Shown in pieces: positions 1 through 9,558 of a stretch of DNA of 64,000 nt (the first letter of the stretch is position 1; every line of letters begins with the position of its first letter). Source of the stretch: Vibrio proteolyticus NBRC 13287 (GTDB taxonomy: Bacteria; Pseudomonadota; Gammaproteobacteria; Enterobacterales; Vibrionaceae); assembly GCF_000467125.1 (NCBI RefSeq), contig NZ_BATJ01000001.1, forward strand, positions 496,001 to 560,000, read 5' to 3'. A program made the translations under genes and the position numbers. Below the pieces are notes generated by a model that was given only the letters and a program-made list of their open reading frames with translations, was not told the DNA's origin and did not search any database.

Positions 1-2
1 AT

Positions 3-938
3 CGTGAACTGGCTGACGTCGCTCACGCGCTGGGCATGGGCATTTTGACGGAAGTCAGCAACGAAGACGAGCTTGCTCGTGCAGTCGCTCTGGATGCCAA
101 AGTGATAGGTATCAACAACCGTAACCTACGGGACCTGTCAACTGACCTTAATCGCACCAAGCAGTTGGCCCCACAAATACGTCAATTGGCGCCCGATGCG
201 ATCGTCATTTCTGAGTCCGGCATATACACCCACCAGCAAGTGCGTGATTTGTCCTGTGATGCGGATGGCTTCTTGATTGGTAGCTCACTGATGGCAGAAG
301 ACAATCTGGAACTAGCCGTACGTCGGGTGACGCTGGGCGAGAATAAAGTGTGTGGCCTGACCCAACCAGATGACGCTGCCAAAGCTTATCAGGCTGGGGC
401 TGTCTACGGTGGTTTGATTTTCGTTAATGCTTCAAAACGAGCCGTCAGTCCGGAAACCGCCCGCCTCACCATGAGCGGTGCCCCGCTGCAGTACGTTGGC
501 GTGTTTCAGAACCACGACAACGACACTATCTACTCACTGGCGACCGAACTCGGTTTAAGTGCGGTGCAATTGCACGGTGAAGAATCTCAGCAGCAAGTTG
601 ATGCACTGCGCGCCCGCTTGCCAGCCAAGATTGAAATCTGGAAGGCTTACGGAGTCACTGACGCGATGCCAACGCTGCTGGACACCAACGTTGATCGTCA
701 CCTACTGGATGCCAAAGTCGGCAGTCAATCCGGAGGAACGGGTCAGGCTTTTGACTGGAGTCTTCTTACAGATACGCGCCAAATCATGCTGGCCGGCGGT
801 CTCAATGCCGATAACGCCAGGCAGGCCGCCCAATTGGGTTGCTTGGGGCTGGATCTCAACTCTGGCGTAGAAAACGCCCCTGGAAAAAAAGATTTGATAA
901 AGCTGCAACAAGCATTTGCAGCAATCCGAGATTACTAA
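3..938 (+). CDS. trpCF: Bifunctional indole-3-glycerol-phosphate synthase / phosphoribosylanthranilate isomerase, 3' part
   Basis: Cytoplasmic enzyme for two successive steps of tryptophan synthesis: PRA isomerisation (TrpF half) and indole-glycerol phosphate formation (TrpC half). The reading frame is open from base 3, so the 5' end lies outside the window. What remains starts late in the TrpC barrel (GINNRNLRDL, then VISESGI) and continues into a complete TrpF domain (KVCGLTQPDDA near the domain start, VQLHGEE, and GGLNADN near the C-terminus). The fused TrpC-TrpF arrangement is usual in enterobacteria and vibrios. trpB follows after 48 bases, in the same direction, as part of the trp operon. 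The identity is secure; only the N-terminus is unseen. Confidence 0.97.
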   Translation, partial: RELADVAHALGMGILTEVSNEDELARAVALDAKVIGINNRNLRDLSTDLNRTKQLAPQIRQLAPDAIVISESGIYTHQQVRDLSCDADGFLIGSSLMAEDNLELAVRRVTLGENKVCGLTQPDDAAKAYQAGAVYGGLIFVNASKRAVSPETARLTMSGAPLQYVGVFQNHDNDTIYSLATELGLSAVQLHGEESQQQVDALRARLPAKIEIWKAYGVTDAMPTLLDTNVDRHLLDAKVGSQSGGTGQAFDWSLLTDTRQIMLAGGLNADNARQAAQLGCLGLDLNSGVENAPGKKDLIKLQQAFAAIRDY

Positions 939-986
939 TATTACAGGCACGGCCCGCCGTGCCAGATAAGTGAAGGAATAGGAATT

Positions 987-2177
987 ATGGCAAAACTTGA
1001 TGCCTACTTTGGCGAATACGGCGGTCAGTACGTCCCGCAGATTCTGGTCCCGGCTTTAGAACAATTGGAACAGGCGTTTATCGACGCCCAGGATGCTCCA
1101 GAGTTTCGCAGTGAGTTCATGACTTTGCTGCAAGAATACGCAGGCCGTCCGACGGCGTTGACCCTCACACGCAATCTGACCAAAGGCACCAAAACCAAAC
1201 TGTATCTGAAACGCGAGGATCTACTTCACGGTGGTGCTCACAAGACCAACCAGGTGCTGGGTCAGGCGCTGCTGGCCAAGCGCATGGGCAAAAACGAAAT
1301 CATTGCGGAAACGGGCGCTGGTCAACATGGCGTCGCAACAGCGTTAGCTTGTGCCCTGCTGGGACTGAAATGTCGTGTCTATATGGGTGCCAAAGACGTT
1401 GAGCGTCAAAGTCCGAACGTGTTTCGTATGAAGCTGATGGGCGCAGAAGTTATACCGGTCCATTCGGGGTCCGCAACCCTCAAAGACGCCTGTAACGAAG
1501 CGCTACGTGACTGGTCAGCCAGCTATGAAGAAGCGCATTATCTGCTGGGTACGGCAGCAGGCCCTCACCCATTTCCGACCATCGTACGTGAGTTCCAACG
1601 CATGATTGGCGAAGAGACCAAAAACCAGATCCTGGCGCGTGAAGGCCGTTTACCCGATGCGGTGATCGCCTGTGTGGGCGGTGGTTCCAACGCCATTGGA
1701 ATGTTCGCTGATTTTATTGAAGAAGAGTCGGTACGCTTAATCGGGGTCGAGCCTGCTGGTAAAGGGATTGACACTGACCAACACGGCGCACCTTTGAAGC
1801 ACGGCAAAACCGGTATCTTTTTTGGTATGAAAGCACCACTGATGCAGGATTCAAATGGTCAGGTTGAGGAGTCTTACTCCGTCTCTGCCGGTCTGGACTT
1901 TCCGTCTGTCGGCCCACAGCATGCCTACCTCAATGCGATCGGTCGTGCCGAATACGACAATATTACTGATGATGAAGCCTTGGAAGCCTTCCAGCTATTG
2001 GCTCGCAACGAAGGGATCATCCCGGCTCTGGAATCCTCGCACGCGCTGGCCCATGCCTTGAAAATGGCGCAGGCCGAACCTGAAAAAGAGCAATTGCTGG
2101 TGGTTAACCTGTCTGGCCGGGGTGACAAAGACATCTTCACCGTACACGATATTCTGCAAGAGAAAGGAGCACTTTAA
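987..2177 (+). CDS. trpB: Tryptophan synthase beta chain
   Basis: The beta subunit condenses indole with L-serine to make tryptophan, using pyridoxal phosphate, in the alpha2-beta2 complex with TrpA. The 396-residue length is normal. The PLP lysine is K86 in the motif [13 protein letters not shown], the substrate-binding segment is AETGAGQHG, and the glycine-rich phosphate loop is [10 protein letters not shown]. The start ATG is preceded by the Shine-Dalgarno-like GAAGGA at 971-976. The stop codon overlaps the trpA start by one base (TAATG), the translational coupling typical of trpBA, which keeps the subunits balanced. Confidence 0.98.
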   Translation: MAKLDAYFGEYGGQYVPQILVPALEQLEQAFIDAQDAPEFRSEFMTLLQEYAGRPTALTLTRNLTKGTKTKLYLKREDLLHGGAHKTNQVLGQALLAKRMGKNEIIAETGAGQHGVATALACALLGLKCRVYMGAKDVERQSPNVFRMKLMGAEVIPVHSGSATLKDACNEALRDWSASYEEAHYLLGTAAGPHPFPTIVREFQRMIGEETKNQILAREGRLPDAVIACVGGGSNAIGMFADFIEEESVRLIGVEPAGKGIDTDQHGAPLKHGKTGIFFGMKAPLMQDSNGQVEESYSVSAGLDFPSVGPQHAYLNAIGRAEYDNITDDEALEAFQLLARNEGIIPALESSHALAHALKMAQAEPEKEQLLVVNLSGRGDKDIFTVHDILQEKGAL

Positions 2178-2983
2178 TGGATCGTTACCAAGCTATGTTT
2201 GAGCGCCTGAACAGCCACAACCAAGGCGCATTTGTTCCTTTCGTTACTGTCGGCGACCCAGACGCTGAGTTGTCATTACAGATCATGGAAACCCTGGTGG
2301 AATCAGGCGCCGATGCACTGGAACTGGGTATCCCGTTCTCAGATCCATTGGCTGATGGCCCAACCATTCAGGGCGCTAACATCCGCGCACTGGATTCAGG
2401 CGCCACGCCAGATATCTGCTTCGATCTGATTGGCCAAATCCGCGCCAAGTATCCACAATTGCCGATTGGCTTACTGATGTACGCAAACCTAGTTTATTCG
2501 CGTGGTATCGACCATTTTTACGCGCGCTGTGCTCAAGCCGGGATTGATTCTGTATTGATTGCTGATGTGCCGACCAATGAGAGCGCTGACTTTGTTACTG
2601 CGGCCAAAAAGCACGGAGTGCATCCGATTTTTATTGCCCCGCCAACAGCCAGTGACGACACATTACAATCAGTCGCCCAACTTGGTAGTGGGTACACATA
2701 CCTGCTCTCCAGGGCTGGTGTCACGGGTGCCGAAACCAAAGCCAATATGCCGGTTGGCGATATGCTGCAACGTCTGAATCAATATGATGCGCCACCTGCC
2801 CTGCTCGGATTTGGGATTTCAGAACCACAGCAAGTCAGACAAGCTCTGGAAGCCGGTGCCGCGGGCGCCATTTCAGGGTCTGCAGTGGTAAAAATCATTG
2901 AAACACATGTGACGCAGCCGGAAACCATGTTAGAACGTCTGGCGACATTCGTCTCTTCCATGAAGGCTGCAACACAAAAGTAA
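2177..2983 (+). CDS. trpA: Tryptophan synthase alpha chain
   Basis: The alpha subunit cleaves indole-3-glycerol phosphate to indole and glyceraldehyde-3-phosphate and passes indole through the tunnel to TrpB. The 268-residue TIM barrel has the family signature [18 protein letters not shown], which contains the catalytic Glu and Asp (the Asp in FSDPLADGP), plus [10 protein letters not shown] and GFGISEPQQ for phosphate binding. It is the last gene of the operon. A good intrinsic terminator follows at 3009-3046. Confidence 0.98.
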   Translation: MDRYQAMFERLNSHNQGAFVPFVTVGDPDAELSLQIMETLVESGADALELGIPFSDPLADGPTIQGANIRALDSGATPDICFDLIGQIRAKYPQLPIGLLMYANLVYSRGIDHFYARCAQAGIDSVLIADVPTNESADFVTAAKKHGVHPIFIAPPTASDDTLQSVAQLGSGYTYLLSRAGVTGAETKANMPVGDMLQRLNQYDAPPALLGFGISEPQQVRQALEAGAAGAISGSAVVKIIETHVTQPETMLERLATFVSSMKAATQK

Positions 2984-3008
2984 CACATTAAGCTTGTGCC
3001 ACGTATGA

Positions 3009-3046
3009 GATCGGTTTCCTAAACGTTATTGGAAATCGATCTTTTT
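3009..3046 (+). terminator. Intrinsic terminator of the trp operon
   Basis: An 11-bp stem, GATCGGTTTCC (3009-3019) pairing with GGAAATCGATC (3031-3041) with one G-T wobble, encloses an 11-base loop and is followed directly by five T residues. It lies 26 bases after the trpA stop. Confidence 0.75.
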
Positions 3047-3122
3047 GTTAACACACCTCCTGAGTTTTCTCCTCATCTCTGGCCTTAACAAAAAAACAAT
3101 CCAACCCGCAAAACACATTCAC

Positions 3123-3154
3123 AACATCAAAAGCAAACGTTTGCTTTTGATGTT
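3123..3154. promoter_or_regulatory. Perfect 32-bp palindrome containing a PurR-type operator
   Basis: Two 16-base arms are exactly complementary with no spacer. The centre, AAGCAAACGTTTGCTT at 3131-3146, matches the known PurR box pattern (AnGCAAACGTTTGCnT). A short T run (3153-3158) follows, so the element could also act as a second terminator after the trp operon. It sits about 180 bases upstream of the symporter start. PurR control of that symporter is inferred; the palindrome itself is seen directly. Confidence 0.6.
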
Positions 3155-3323
3155 TTTTGCTGCCCTACATCAATAAAAATAGAAATAATTGGCTCAACCA
3201 GTGGGTGGGCATATTGATAATTGTGAAAGATACGTGTAAAAAGCGATCCGAAATATTTATCTACTGAACAAATATCAATCAGTCGGTAATTCTGGGATAT
3301 TAATTGTATTTAGCACAGAGGTT

Positions 3324-4580
3324 ATGGAAGTGTTAAAAGAAAAGAGTTTACTAAACAACATTGGTGTTCAGGTTGTGATCGCCATGATCGTCGGCACAGC
3401 CGTTGGTGCCACAATGGGTCATGATGCATCCATGTTTGCACCACTTGGCGCCATCTTTATCAACCTGATCAAAATGCTAGTGATTCCATTGGTGGCCGTT
3501 GCCCTGATCTCCGGCGCAGCTGGTCTGGGGAACAGCCAATCAGCAGGAAAAGTTGGCTTTGTCACACTGGGCTATTTTGGCCTTACATCCGCTCTGGCCG
3601 TCGCACTGGCGCTGATCATGGGTGAAGTCTTTAAGCCAGGAATGGGCATCGACGTGTCTGGTGTCGAGGGCATGTTCTCATCCGAGTATGCTTCAAAAGG
3701 CGAACTACCTTCTTTCTGGGCAACCATTACCGGTATGATCCCAACCAATGTTTTCCAATCCCTGAATGACGCTAATATTCTGCAGATCCTGGTGTTCTGC
3801 ATGTTCTTCGGTATTGCGATCTCAAAACAAGCGAAAGAGCGTCGTGAACCCATCATCAACGGCGTGAACTGCATCGTTGATGCGATGGTCTGGATGATCA
3901 ACAAAGTCATGGTCATTGCTCCAATCGGCGTATTTGGTCTAATGGCGGAAGCCGTGGGTACGTTCGGTTTCGGCGCTTTGATGGTGGTCTTCAAACTGTT
4001 TGTCGTATACGTGGCCGCTATCCTGATTTTCGGTTTTGTGGCTTACCCTCTGATGGTGCATCTGTTTACTAAGACTTCAGCCAAGAAATTCCTGGTAGCA
4101 ATGAAAAAGCCTCAGGCCGTGGCACTATCGACGGCTTCGTCAATGGCAACACTACCGGTTACCATGAACACTTGTGAGAACGAACTCGGCGTTAGAAACT
4201 CAACCGCTTCGTTTGTATTGCCTCTGGGCGCGACCATCAATATGTCAGGTAACGCGATTTACTACGGCCTGGTTGCGATTTTCTTTGCTCAGTTGTTCAA
4301 TATCGATCTCGGCATGGGCGCCTACATTGCGATCATCGTGACCTCGACACTGGGTGCCGTCGGTCAGGCGGGCGTACCAGGTCCTTCGTTCCTGGTGGTT
4401 GCGGTATTGCTGGCTGCCGGTATTCCAATCGAAGGCTTACCTCTGCTGTTCGCTCTTGACCGTATTTTCGACATGATTCGTACCGCATTGAACATCACCG
4501 GTGACGCCGCATGTGCCGTGATTGTGGATGCGCTGATCGAAGAAGAGCAACAATCTGAGATGCAAAAACAACAAGCTTAA
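3324..4580 (+). CDS. Dicarboxylate/amino acid:cation symporter (DAACS family, GltP-like)
   Basis: Inner-membrane secondary transporter that takes up glutamate/aspartate or C4-dicarboxylates with H+ or Na+. The 418 residues form several hydrophobic segments. The family hallmarks are present: the serine-rich re-entrant loop STASSMATLPVTMNT, then LPLGATINMSGNAIY and the C-terminal DRIFDMIRTALNITGDA, which together form the substrate and cation site. It stands alone after the trp operon, with a strong terminator behind it. The PurR-like palindrome upstream would make sense if the substrate is aspartate or glutamate, both purine precursors, but the exact substrate cannot be told from sequence. The start codon ATG has GAGG just upstream. 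Confidence 0.9.
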   Translation: MEVLKEKSLLNNIGVQVVIAMIVGTAVGATMGHDASMFAPLGAIFINLIKMLVIPLVAVALISGAAGLGNSQSAGKVGFVTLGYFGLTSALAVALALIMGEVFKPGMGIDVSGVEGMFSSEYASKGELPSFWATITGMIPTNVFQSLNDANILQILVFCMFFGIAISKQAKERREPIINGVNCIVDAMVWMINKVMVIAPIGVFGLMAEAVGTFGFGALMVVFKLFVVYVAAILIFGFVAYPLMVHLFTKTSAKKFLVAMKKPQAVALSTASSMATLPVTMNTCENELGVRNSTASFVLPLGATINMSGNAIYYGLVAIFFAQLFNIDLGMGAYIAIIVTSTLGAVGQAGVPGPSFLVVAVLLAAGIPIEGLPLLFALDRIFDMIRTALNITGDAACAVIVDALIEEEQQSEMQKQQA

Positions 4581-4605
4581 TCGTTAATTTGTATCGAAAA
4601 ATACG

Positions 4606-4634
4606 AAAAGCCACCTGAAAAGGTGGCTTTTTTT
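4606..4634 (+). terminator. Intrinsic terminator after the symporter gene
   Basis: Stem AAAAGCCACCT / AGGTGGCTTTT with a GAAA tetraloop, running into a T tract of seven. Confidence 0.9.
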
Positions 4635-4758
4635 GTGGTTTAGTGACGTATTTTACATAAACCGGAAATCATATGCAGCAATATTGGCATACAACCAGTT
4701 TGTTAAGCTAGATTGGTTTTAACAACGATTATTATTAACAACGTCAGTAAATTAAATT

Positions 4759-5961
4759 ATGAATCTGGAATCACAACTAAAGGATCTAGTGTATTCAGAA
4801 TCACGTGTTGACATGTCCATCAGCCAACTGTTTGATTTTGTTCTTCACTTTACGCACTCATCCGCAAACTCATCGTTCATGCCTTTACTGGCAGAACGCC
4901 ATAAGCAACGTATTCTCCAAACCTTTCCTCATTTATCCGACTCAAATCTGGCTACGATTTTCAGCCACTCGAGTGACATCGATCATGAGTCACTCTCCCT
5001 GACTGAACTTTCCGAAACAGAACGGTCTATAGAGCGTCTGGCGCTCACACACTTTCAGCACTGGCTTGAATTCTGGTGTGAATTGGAAATTTATCAGATC
5101 AAAGCGCGTTACAAAGATGCATCCGTGGTGTATTTGAACAATCAGAAAGTGTCTTATAACGATGAGGATTATCATTGTGAGCTGATCGCCAACATTGCCG
5201 AGTGTGAACAACGTTATATGACGTTGCATTTTGAAACACCGATGCAATTGTCCGATGCCGTTGCCCTGATCAATCTGGAATTGTTTGTTCGCGGCGAGTC
5301 CTGGTTTGAAATGCTCAGTTGCCTGGATTTATCGCGCCAGGGTCAGCATCTAGTGATCACACAAAAAGCAGAACCCGGCTTGCCACCGCTGTTGGTGTGT
5401 ACCGGGTTGATTCAGGACTGGCAAGTGCGTCATCACTGGCTGAGTTATGATAAGCCGTTTCAGAGCAAACCCTGGAATATGTGTTGGTCACCTTATGCAA
5501 ATGAATGCTTTAAAACTGACGAATTGGTGGTACAGTTACCCACTGTAACATGTGAGACTGCTTCGGAGTTTGACCAAATGTTTGCGCGCTCGCTTGTCAA
5601 GCCAGAGCGTATTTGCGAGTTTCTCCGCCTGACCGTCAGTGGCACAAGCCAGCAAAAGCTTTACTATCTGTATCTGGGGCAAAAACTGTCGGCGCAGCGG
5701 TTATGTGAACACGGTTATGCGATTGCGCTCACCATTATTGAACAACCGTTTATTCTGGATTATTACAGAGTGATTGACGAAGCCGCTTATACCACCTTGT
5801 GTTACTGCGATATTAACCATGATGGTGTTATCACCTACCGGGGATTCTGGAACGTAAAGAACATGCATGCTGAAATGAAAAAGCTCGATTTCCGCAGCTA
5901 TAAAAAACTGGTTAAGCAGTCTCGTTTACAGCAAGCCCGCGAAGGACTGGCTGATGCTTGA
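4759..5961 (+). CDS. luxM: Acyl-homoserine-lactone synthase, LuxM/AinS family
   Basis: Makes an acyl-homoserine-lactone autoinducer from S-adenosylmethionine and an acyl donor. LuxM/AinS enzymes are unrelated in sequence to LuxI. At 400 residues the protein has the length of LuxM/AinS (about 390-400). The C-terminal part has the family character, with conserved aromatic/acidic stretches such as YYRVIDEAAYTTLCY and FWNVKNMHAEMKKLDFRSYKKL. The decisive evidence is context: its stop codon overlaps by 8 bases the start of a gene clearly homologous to LuxN, the cognate receptor, as in V. harveyi. The acyl chain cannot be predicted from sequence. No operator for the pair was recognised in the 124 bases upstream. 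Confidence 0.9.
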   Translation: MNLESQLKDLVYSESRVDMSISQLFDFVLHFTHSSANSSFMPLLAERHKQRILQTFPHLSDSNLATIFSHSSDIDHESLSLTELSETERSIERLALTHFQHWLEFWCELEIYQIKARYKDASVVYLNNQKVSYNDEDYHCELIANIAECEQRYMTLHFETPMQLSDAVALINLELFVRGESWFEMLSCLDLSRQGQHLVITQKAEPGLPPLLVCTGLIQDWQVRHHWLSYDKPFQSKPWNMCWSPYANECFKTDELVVQLPTVTCETASEFDQMFARSLVKPERICEFLRLTVSGTSQQKLYYLYLGQKLSAQRLCEHGYAIALTIIEQPFILDYYRVIDEAAYTTLCYCDINHDGVITYRGFWNVKNMHAEMKKLDFRSYKKLVKQSRLQQAREGLADA

Positions 5962-8485
5962 TATTCTGCCGTTTGTCTCGATGCTCAACCCAAAATCAGT
6001 GACCCTGCTCACTGTCATCGCTATCATTCTGGTGTGGTTAGGCTATTACTGCCTCAAACTCAAACAAAAAGGGGTGGCTGTCTTTGGCAGCTACCATCTG
6101 CCTTACATCGCGTATTCGGTCTGCATCGTTTTCTGGATTCTGAGCAACTGTTACTTCCACACCGATCTCTTGGTGACCTCCGGTAAAACCATGGGAATCT
6201 ACATGGCCAGGTTTGCCAATCTGGCGTCGTACTTTGCGTTCGCATTTGCTTTTTACTTTACCTGCAGCCTGACAGCGATGCAGCAAAAGCGGCCTATCTA
6301 CACCTGGCAGAAGCTGGTGTTCTTCGGTTTTTCTGGCTACTCCCTCTATATCAATGTCTTCACCGATCTCACGGTTCAGGATATTACTGTGTATGCACCC
6401 AGCCAGTTTGCACTCGCTTTTGGCCCGCAAACCTCGCTGTTTTTCACTGTTGTGTTCGCTTTGGTGGTACTCACTCTGGTCAATCTGCTCACCATGCGTG
6501 GGGACGGATCACGTCTGCGACTGACTCGCCGCAACTACATGATTGCCGGCATCCTGATTTTTATGTTCTCAACAGCCGCCATCCATATGGGCGTGACGTA
6601 TTTCTTCGACGACTTCTCGCTTACCTGGCTGCCACCGGCATTATCAATCAGCGAAATGCTGTTCGTCGGTTACGCGCTGATCACCTCACGTTTTTACAGC
6701 AGTAAATACCTGTTCTTTCTGGCACTGACCACCACGGTAACCAGTGTCTTGTACCTGTTGCCACTGTCCGTCGCACTCGACTACAGTTTTTACCAATTTG
6801 AACTGATCGTGCTGTATACCGCCATTCTGGGGCTCACTTGGCAACGCGTGTTCAACAGCGTGAAAAAATACACCAGCCTGATGGTGTACAACTCCCCTTT
6901 GCCGCCAACAGAACAGATTTACTCTCTGGTAGAAGAGTTTCAGTCTTCGCCCTCTCAGGCCATTCAGAAACTGGCCAAACTGCTTAACGTGCCAAGCAGC
7001 AAAATGCAACTGGTCAAAAGCTCGCCAGATGCGGAGCTGTATACCGATTACTTGTCTGAAAATCATGAAGCGCTGGTCTTCGAAGAGATTGAAGACAAAC
7101 TGGATAATGCCATGAGTCAGGACGCCCTCGCCGCGTTGCACCATAAAATGAGTCAGAACGACGCCGCCATCGTCATGCCATTGTTCGACAGCGGGCACAT
7201 GATTTCGCATCTGCTGATTTCAACGCACAAACAAGACGGGCGTTTGTTTTCAAACGAAGAAGTGGTCGCGTTGGAGAAGGTGCTCAAGCAAGTGCAGGGG
7301 TACATCAACTCGGATCGACGCATCCGGCAATCTCAGGCACTGGCCAATTCGATTGCTCACGAGATGCGCAACCCGCTTACCCAACTACAGTTGCACCTGG
7401 AAACACTGCAGATCCAGGCGCAGACGCACGCCGAACCTGATGTGCTGATTGGCGAAATCGAAAAAGGCAAAGCCGCGATCCGTCGGGGCAAGCAGTTGAT
7501 CGACATTATTCTGCGCGAAGTCAGCAACTCGTCGCTCGATCAAGAACCAATGATGATATCATCGATCAAACGCCTCCTGTTGCAGGCCATGAACCAATAC
7601 GGCTTTGAAAGCGATCAAATTAAAAACCGGGTACAGCTTAACGTCGACAAAGACTTCTCCGTTCGGGTGAACGACACCTTGTTTAACTTTGTGGTGTTTA
7701 ACCTGTTGCGCAATGCGATCTACTATTTTGATTCCTACCCTGAGAGTCAAATCGAAATTTCGACCCGCGCTAGCTTCCATGAAAATCTGGTCATTTTCCG
7801 CGATACTGGCCCCGGCATTCCGGAAGACATCCGGACACAAATTTTTGACGACTTTTTCAGTCACAATAAGAGCGGTGGCAGCGGGCTTGGGCTTGGCTAT
7901 TGTCAGCGCGTGATGAGTTCGTTCGGCGGCAGTATTCAATGTCATTCAAAGTATGGTCAATACACGGAATTTCATCTTATTTTCCCGACGCTTTCCGTCG
8001 AAGGCCCCACTTACGACGAGCCACTGACCACAAAAACGGTCGCGCCAAGCATGTCATCCATCGCCCAGTCGCTCCACATGAACAGCGTCACGCAGAACGT
8101 CCCTCAGGCTGACAAAACCATTCTGGTCGTGGACGACAAAGAAGTGCAGCGTGCTCTGGTGAAGCTTTATCTGGAACAACTCGGGTTCGATGTGATTCAG
8201 GCCAACAATGGCAAAATTGCGGTTGATATTTTCCAGAATAACCCCATCGACCTGGTGATCATGGACATTCAAATGCCGGTGATGAACGGCTTTGAAGCTG
8301 CCACCAAGATCAAACAGTTAAGTCCCACCACCCCAGTGATCGCCTTGTCTGGTGAGTCCGGAAACCGGGAGTTAGAACTGATTAACAGCTTAATGGATGG
8401 GCGACTGAGCAAACCGACCAATAAAGCGGATCTGGCCGCGATTCTCAATCAATCCCTGTTCGCCAATCGCTCACCTGTCGCTTAA
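5954..8485 (+). CDS. luxN: Hybrid sensor kinase LuxN, autoinducer-1 receptor
   Basis: Inner-membrane two-component hybrid kinase that senses the LuxM product and feeds phosphate through LuxU to LuxO (known for the family). The 843 residues comprise about nine hydrophobic helices in the first 290 residues (the ligand-binding part), a linker, a HisKA domain with the phospho-acceptor H469 in NSIAHEMRNPLTQLQL, a HATPase domain (N-box NLLRNAIYYF, DTGPGIPEDI, GSGLGLGYCQR) and a C-terminal receiver with D771 in LVIMDIQMPVMNGF. A run of the membrane domain, DFSLTWLPPALSISEMLFVG, is nearly identical to what I remember of V. harveyi LuxN. It overlaps luxM by 8 bases, so the two are one transcript. Confidence 0.96.
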   Translation: MLDILPFVSMLNPKSVTLLTVIAIILVWLGYYCLKLKQKGVAVFGSYHLPYIAYSVCIVFWILSNCYFHTDLLVTSGKTMGIYMARFANLASYFAFAFAFYFTCSLTAMQQKRPIYTWQKLVFFGFSGYSLYINVFTDLTVQDITVYAPSQFALAFGPQTSLFFTVVFALVVLTLVNLLTMRGDGSRLRLTRRNYMIAGILIFMFSTAAIHMGVTYFFDDFSLTWLPPALSISEMLFVGYALITSRFYSSKYLFFLALTTTVTSVLYLLPLSVALDYSFYQFELIVLYTAILGLTWQRVFNSVKKYTSLMVYNSPLPPTEQIYSLVEEFQSSPSQAIQKLAKLLNVPSSKMQLVKSSPDAELYTDYLSENHEALVFEEIEDKLDNAMSQDALAALHHKMSQNDAAIVMPLFDSGHMISHLLISTHKQDGRLFSNEEVVALEKVLKQVQGYINSDRRIRQSQALANSIAHEMRNPLTQLQLHLETLQIQAQTHAEPDVLIGEIEKGKAAIRRGKQLIDIILREVSNSSLDQEPMMISSIKRLLLQAMNQYGFESDQIKNRVQLNVDKDFSVRVNDTLFNFVVFNLLRNAIYYFDSYPESQIEISTRASFHENLVIFRDTGPGIPEDIRTQIFDDFFSHNKSGGSGLGLGYCQRVMSSFGGSIQCHSKYGQYTEFHLIFPTLSVEGPTYDEPLTTKTVAPSMSSIAQSLHMNSVTQNVPQADKTILVVDDKEVQRALVKLYLEQLGFDVIQANNGKIAVDIFQNNPIDLVIMDIQMPVMNGFEAATKIKQLSPTTPVIALSGESGNRELELINSLMDGRLSKPTNKADLAAILNQSLFANRSPVA

Positions 8486-8493
8486 AACGCTCA

Positions 8494-8522
8494 ATGCCAG
8501 CGAAAAGCTGGCATCTTATATG
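8494..8522 (+). terminator. Hairpin after luxN, weak terminator
   Basis: ATGCCAGC / GCTGGCAT stem with a GAAAA loop, just after the luxN stop. The following bases are T/A rich without a clean T run, so termination may be partial. Confidence 0.45.
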
Positions 8523-8583
8523 CTTTATTTCGTAGGAACTGACCGCGTGCATTTTTTGCCGCCCATGCGAAAGGAGCATTACC

Positions 8584-8832
8584 ATGGAACTGGATCGCAC
8601 CACGTATTATGACCTGATTCACCACGGCGTAACGTCCCTGCTAGCGGAACGCTTTGGCCACCACACTGACGTGGATTATCACCACTACCTCAGCCTCACG
8701 ACAGGCAAATCCTGCTGTTTTGCGATGAGTGATGAGGAACTGCGAAGCGTTGTCGATGAGCTGAAAAACGAAGGCTATCTGGAAGATATCAAGCGTCCGT
8801 TAGGACTAAATTCGTCGTCAGCCTGTCAATAA
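8584..8832 (+). CDS. Small conserved protein of unknown function
   Basis: 82 residues, acidic, no signal peptide or membrane helix. A good Shine-Dalgarno (AAAGGAG at 8570-8576) stands 7 bases before the ATG, which supports translation. The sequence has an N-terminal helix-rich segment with several histidines (IHHGV, RFGHHTDVDYHHYL) and a C-terminal amphipathic helix (SDEELRSVVDELKNEGY). I do not recognise the family. It lies between luxN and yciB in the same direction. A link to quorum sensing is only positional. Confidence 0.7.
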   Translation: MELDRTTYYDLIHHGVTSLLAERFGHHTDVDYHHYLSLTTGKSCCFAMSDEELRSVVDELKNEGYLEDIKRPLGLNSSSACQ

Positions 8833-8919
8833 TTTGTTTCGTTTTGTCTCTAACGGTTTTGCTGCCGGTAAGTTTTGGTTAGACTGGGGGCAATTCATCA
8901 TTAGGAACGTATTGAAGTA

Positions 8920-9459
8920 ATGAAGCAACTGATTGATTTTATTCCACTGATTATCTTTTTTGTACTGTACAAGATGCAAGATATTTATGTGGCAACCGGC
9001 GCTCTGATTGTCGCCACAGCCGTACAAATCGTTGTAACCTATCTGCTGTACAAGAAAGTTGAGAAAATGCAGTTGATCACGTTTGCTCTGGTCGCCATTT
9101 TTGGCTCCATGACCATACTGCTTCACGATGACAACTTCATTAAATGGAAAGTGACGATTGTCTACGTGGTGTTTGCATTGGGTCTGAGCATCAGCCACCT
9201 TATCGGCAAATCCGCCATTAAGAGTATGCTTGGCAAAGAAATTACCTTACCAGATAGCGTTTGGAGCCGTATCAACTGGGCTTGGGTTGGCTTTTTCAGC
9301 TTCTGCGCAGCGCTCAACATCTATGTTGCCTACGAATTACCACTGGATGTGTGGGTCAATTTCAAAGTGTTTGGCTTACTGGCAGCCACACTGGTATTTA
9401 CCCTGTTTACCGGCGTGTATATCTATAAGCACCTGCCAAAAGATCAACAGAAACAGTGA
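8920..9459 (+). CDS. yciB: Inner-membrane septation protein YciB (IspZ)
   Basis: Small integral inner-membrane protein linked to cell division and envelope synthesis in E. coli and Shigella. The 179 residues begin with the family signature [18 protein letters not shown] and contain five hydrophobic segments, with [17 protein letters not shown] and [15 protein letters not shown] conserved. It precedes yciA and yciI, the same small gene group found in enterics. A terminator separates it from yciA. Confidence 0.94.
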   Translation: MKQLIDFIPLIIFFVLYKMQDIYVATGALIVATAVQIVVTYLLYKKVEKMQLITFALVAIFGSMTILLHDDNFIKWKVTIVYVVFALGLSISHLIGKSAIKSMLGKEITLPDSVWSRINWAWVGFFSFCAALNIYVAYELPLDVWVNFKVFGLLAATLVFTLFTGVYIYKHLPKDQQKQ

Positions 9460-9515
9460 TGCACTGGTCGGTGATGAATTCTCCGGCTCTTTTGATATAA
9501 TCCTCGATTATTTTT

Positions 9516-9544
9516 CAGCGGCCCTTTTGGCCGCTGTTTTGTTT
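9516..9544 (+). terminator. Intrinsic terminator between yciB and yciA
   Basis: CAGCGGCC (9516-9523) pairs with GGCCGCTG (9529-9536), followed by TTTTGTTT. It ends just before the yciA ribosome site, so yciA is either read through or uses a promoter nearby. Confidence 0.85.
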
Positions 9545-9558
9545 AATTGGATGTCAAA

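Larger units (their letters stand above)
2984..3323. other. Intergenic region between trpA and the symporter gene
   Basis: This 340-base gap holds the trp terminator (3009-3046), the PurR-like palindrome (3123-3154) and an AT-rich stretch (about 3160-3310) that presumably carries the symporter promoter. No open frame with coding character was seen in it. Confidence 0.6.
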
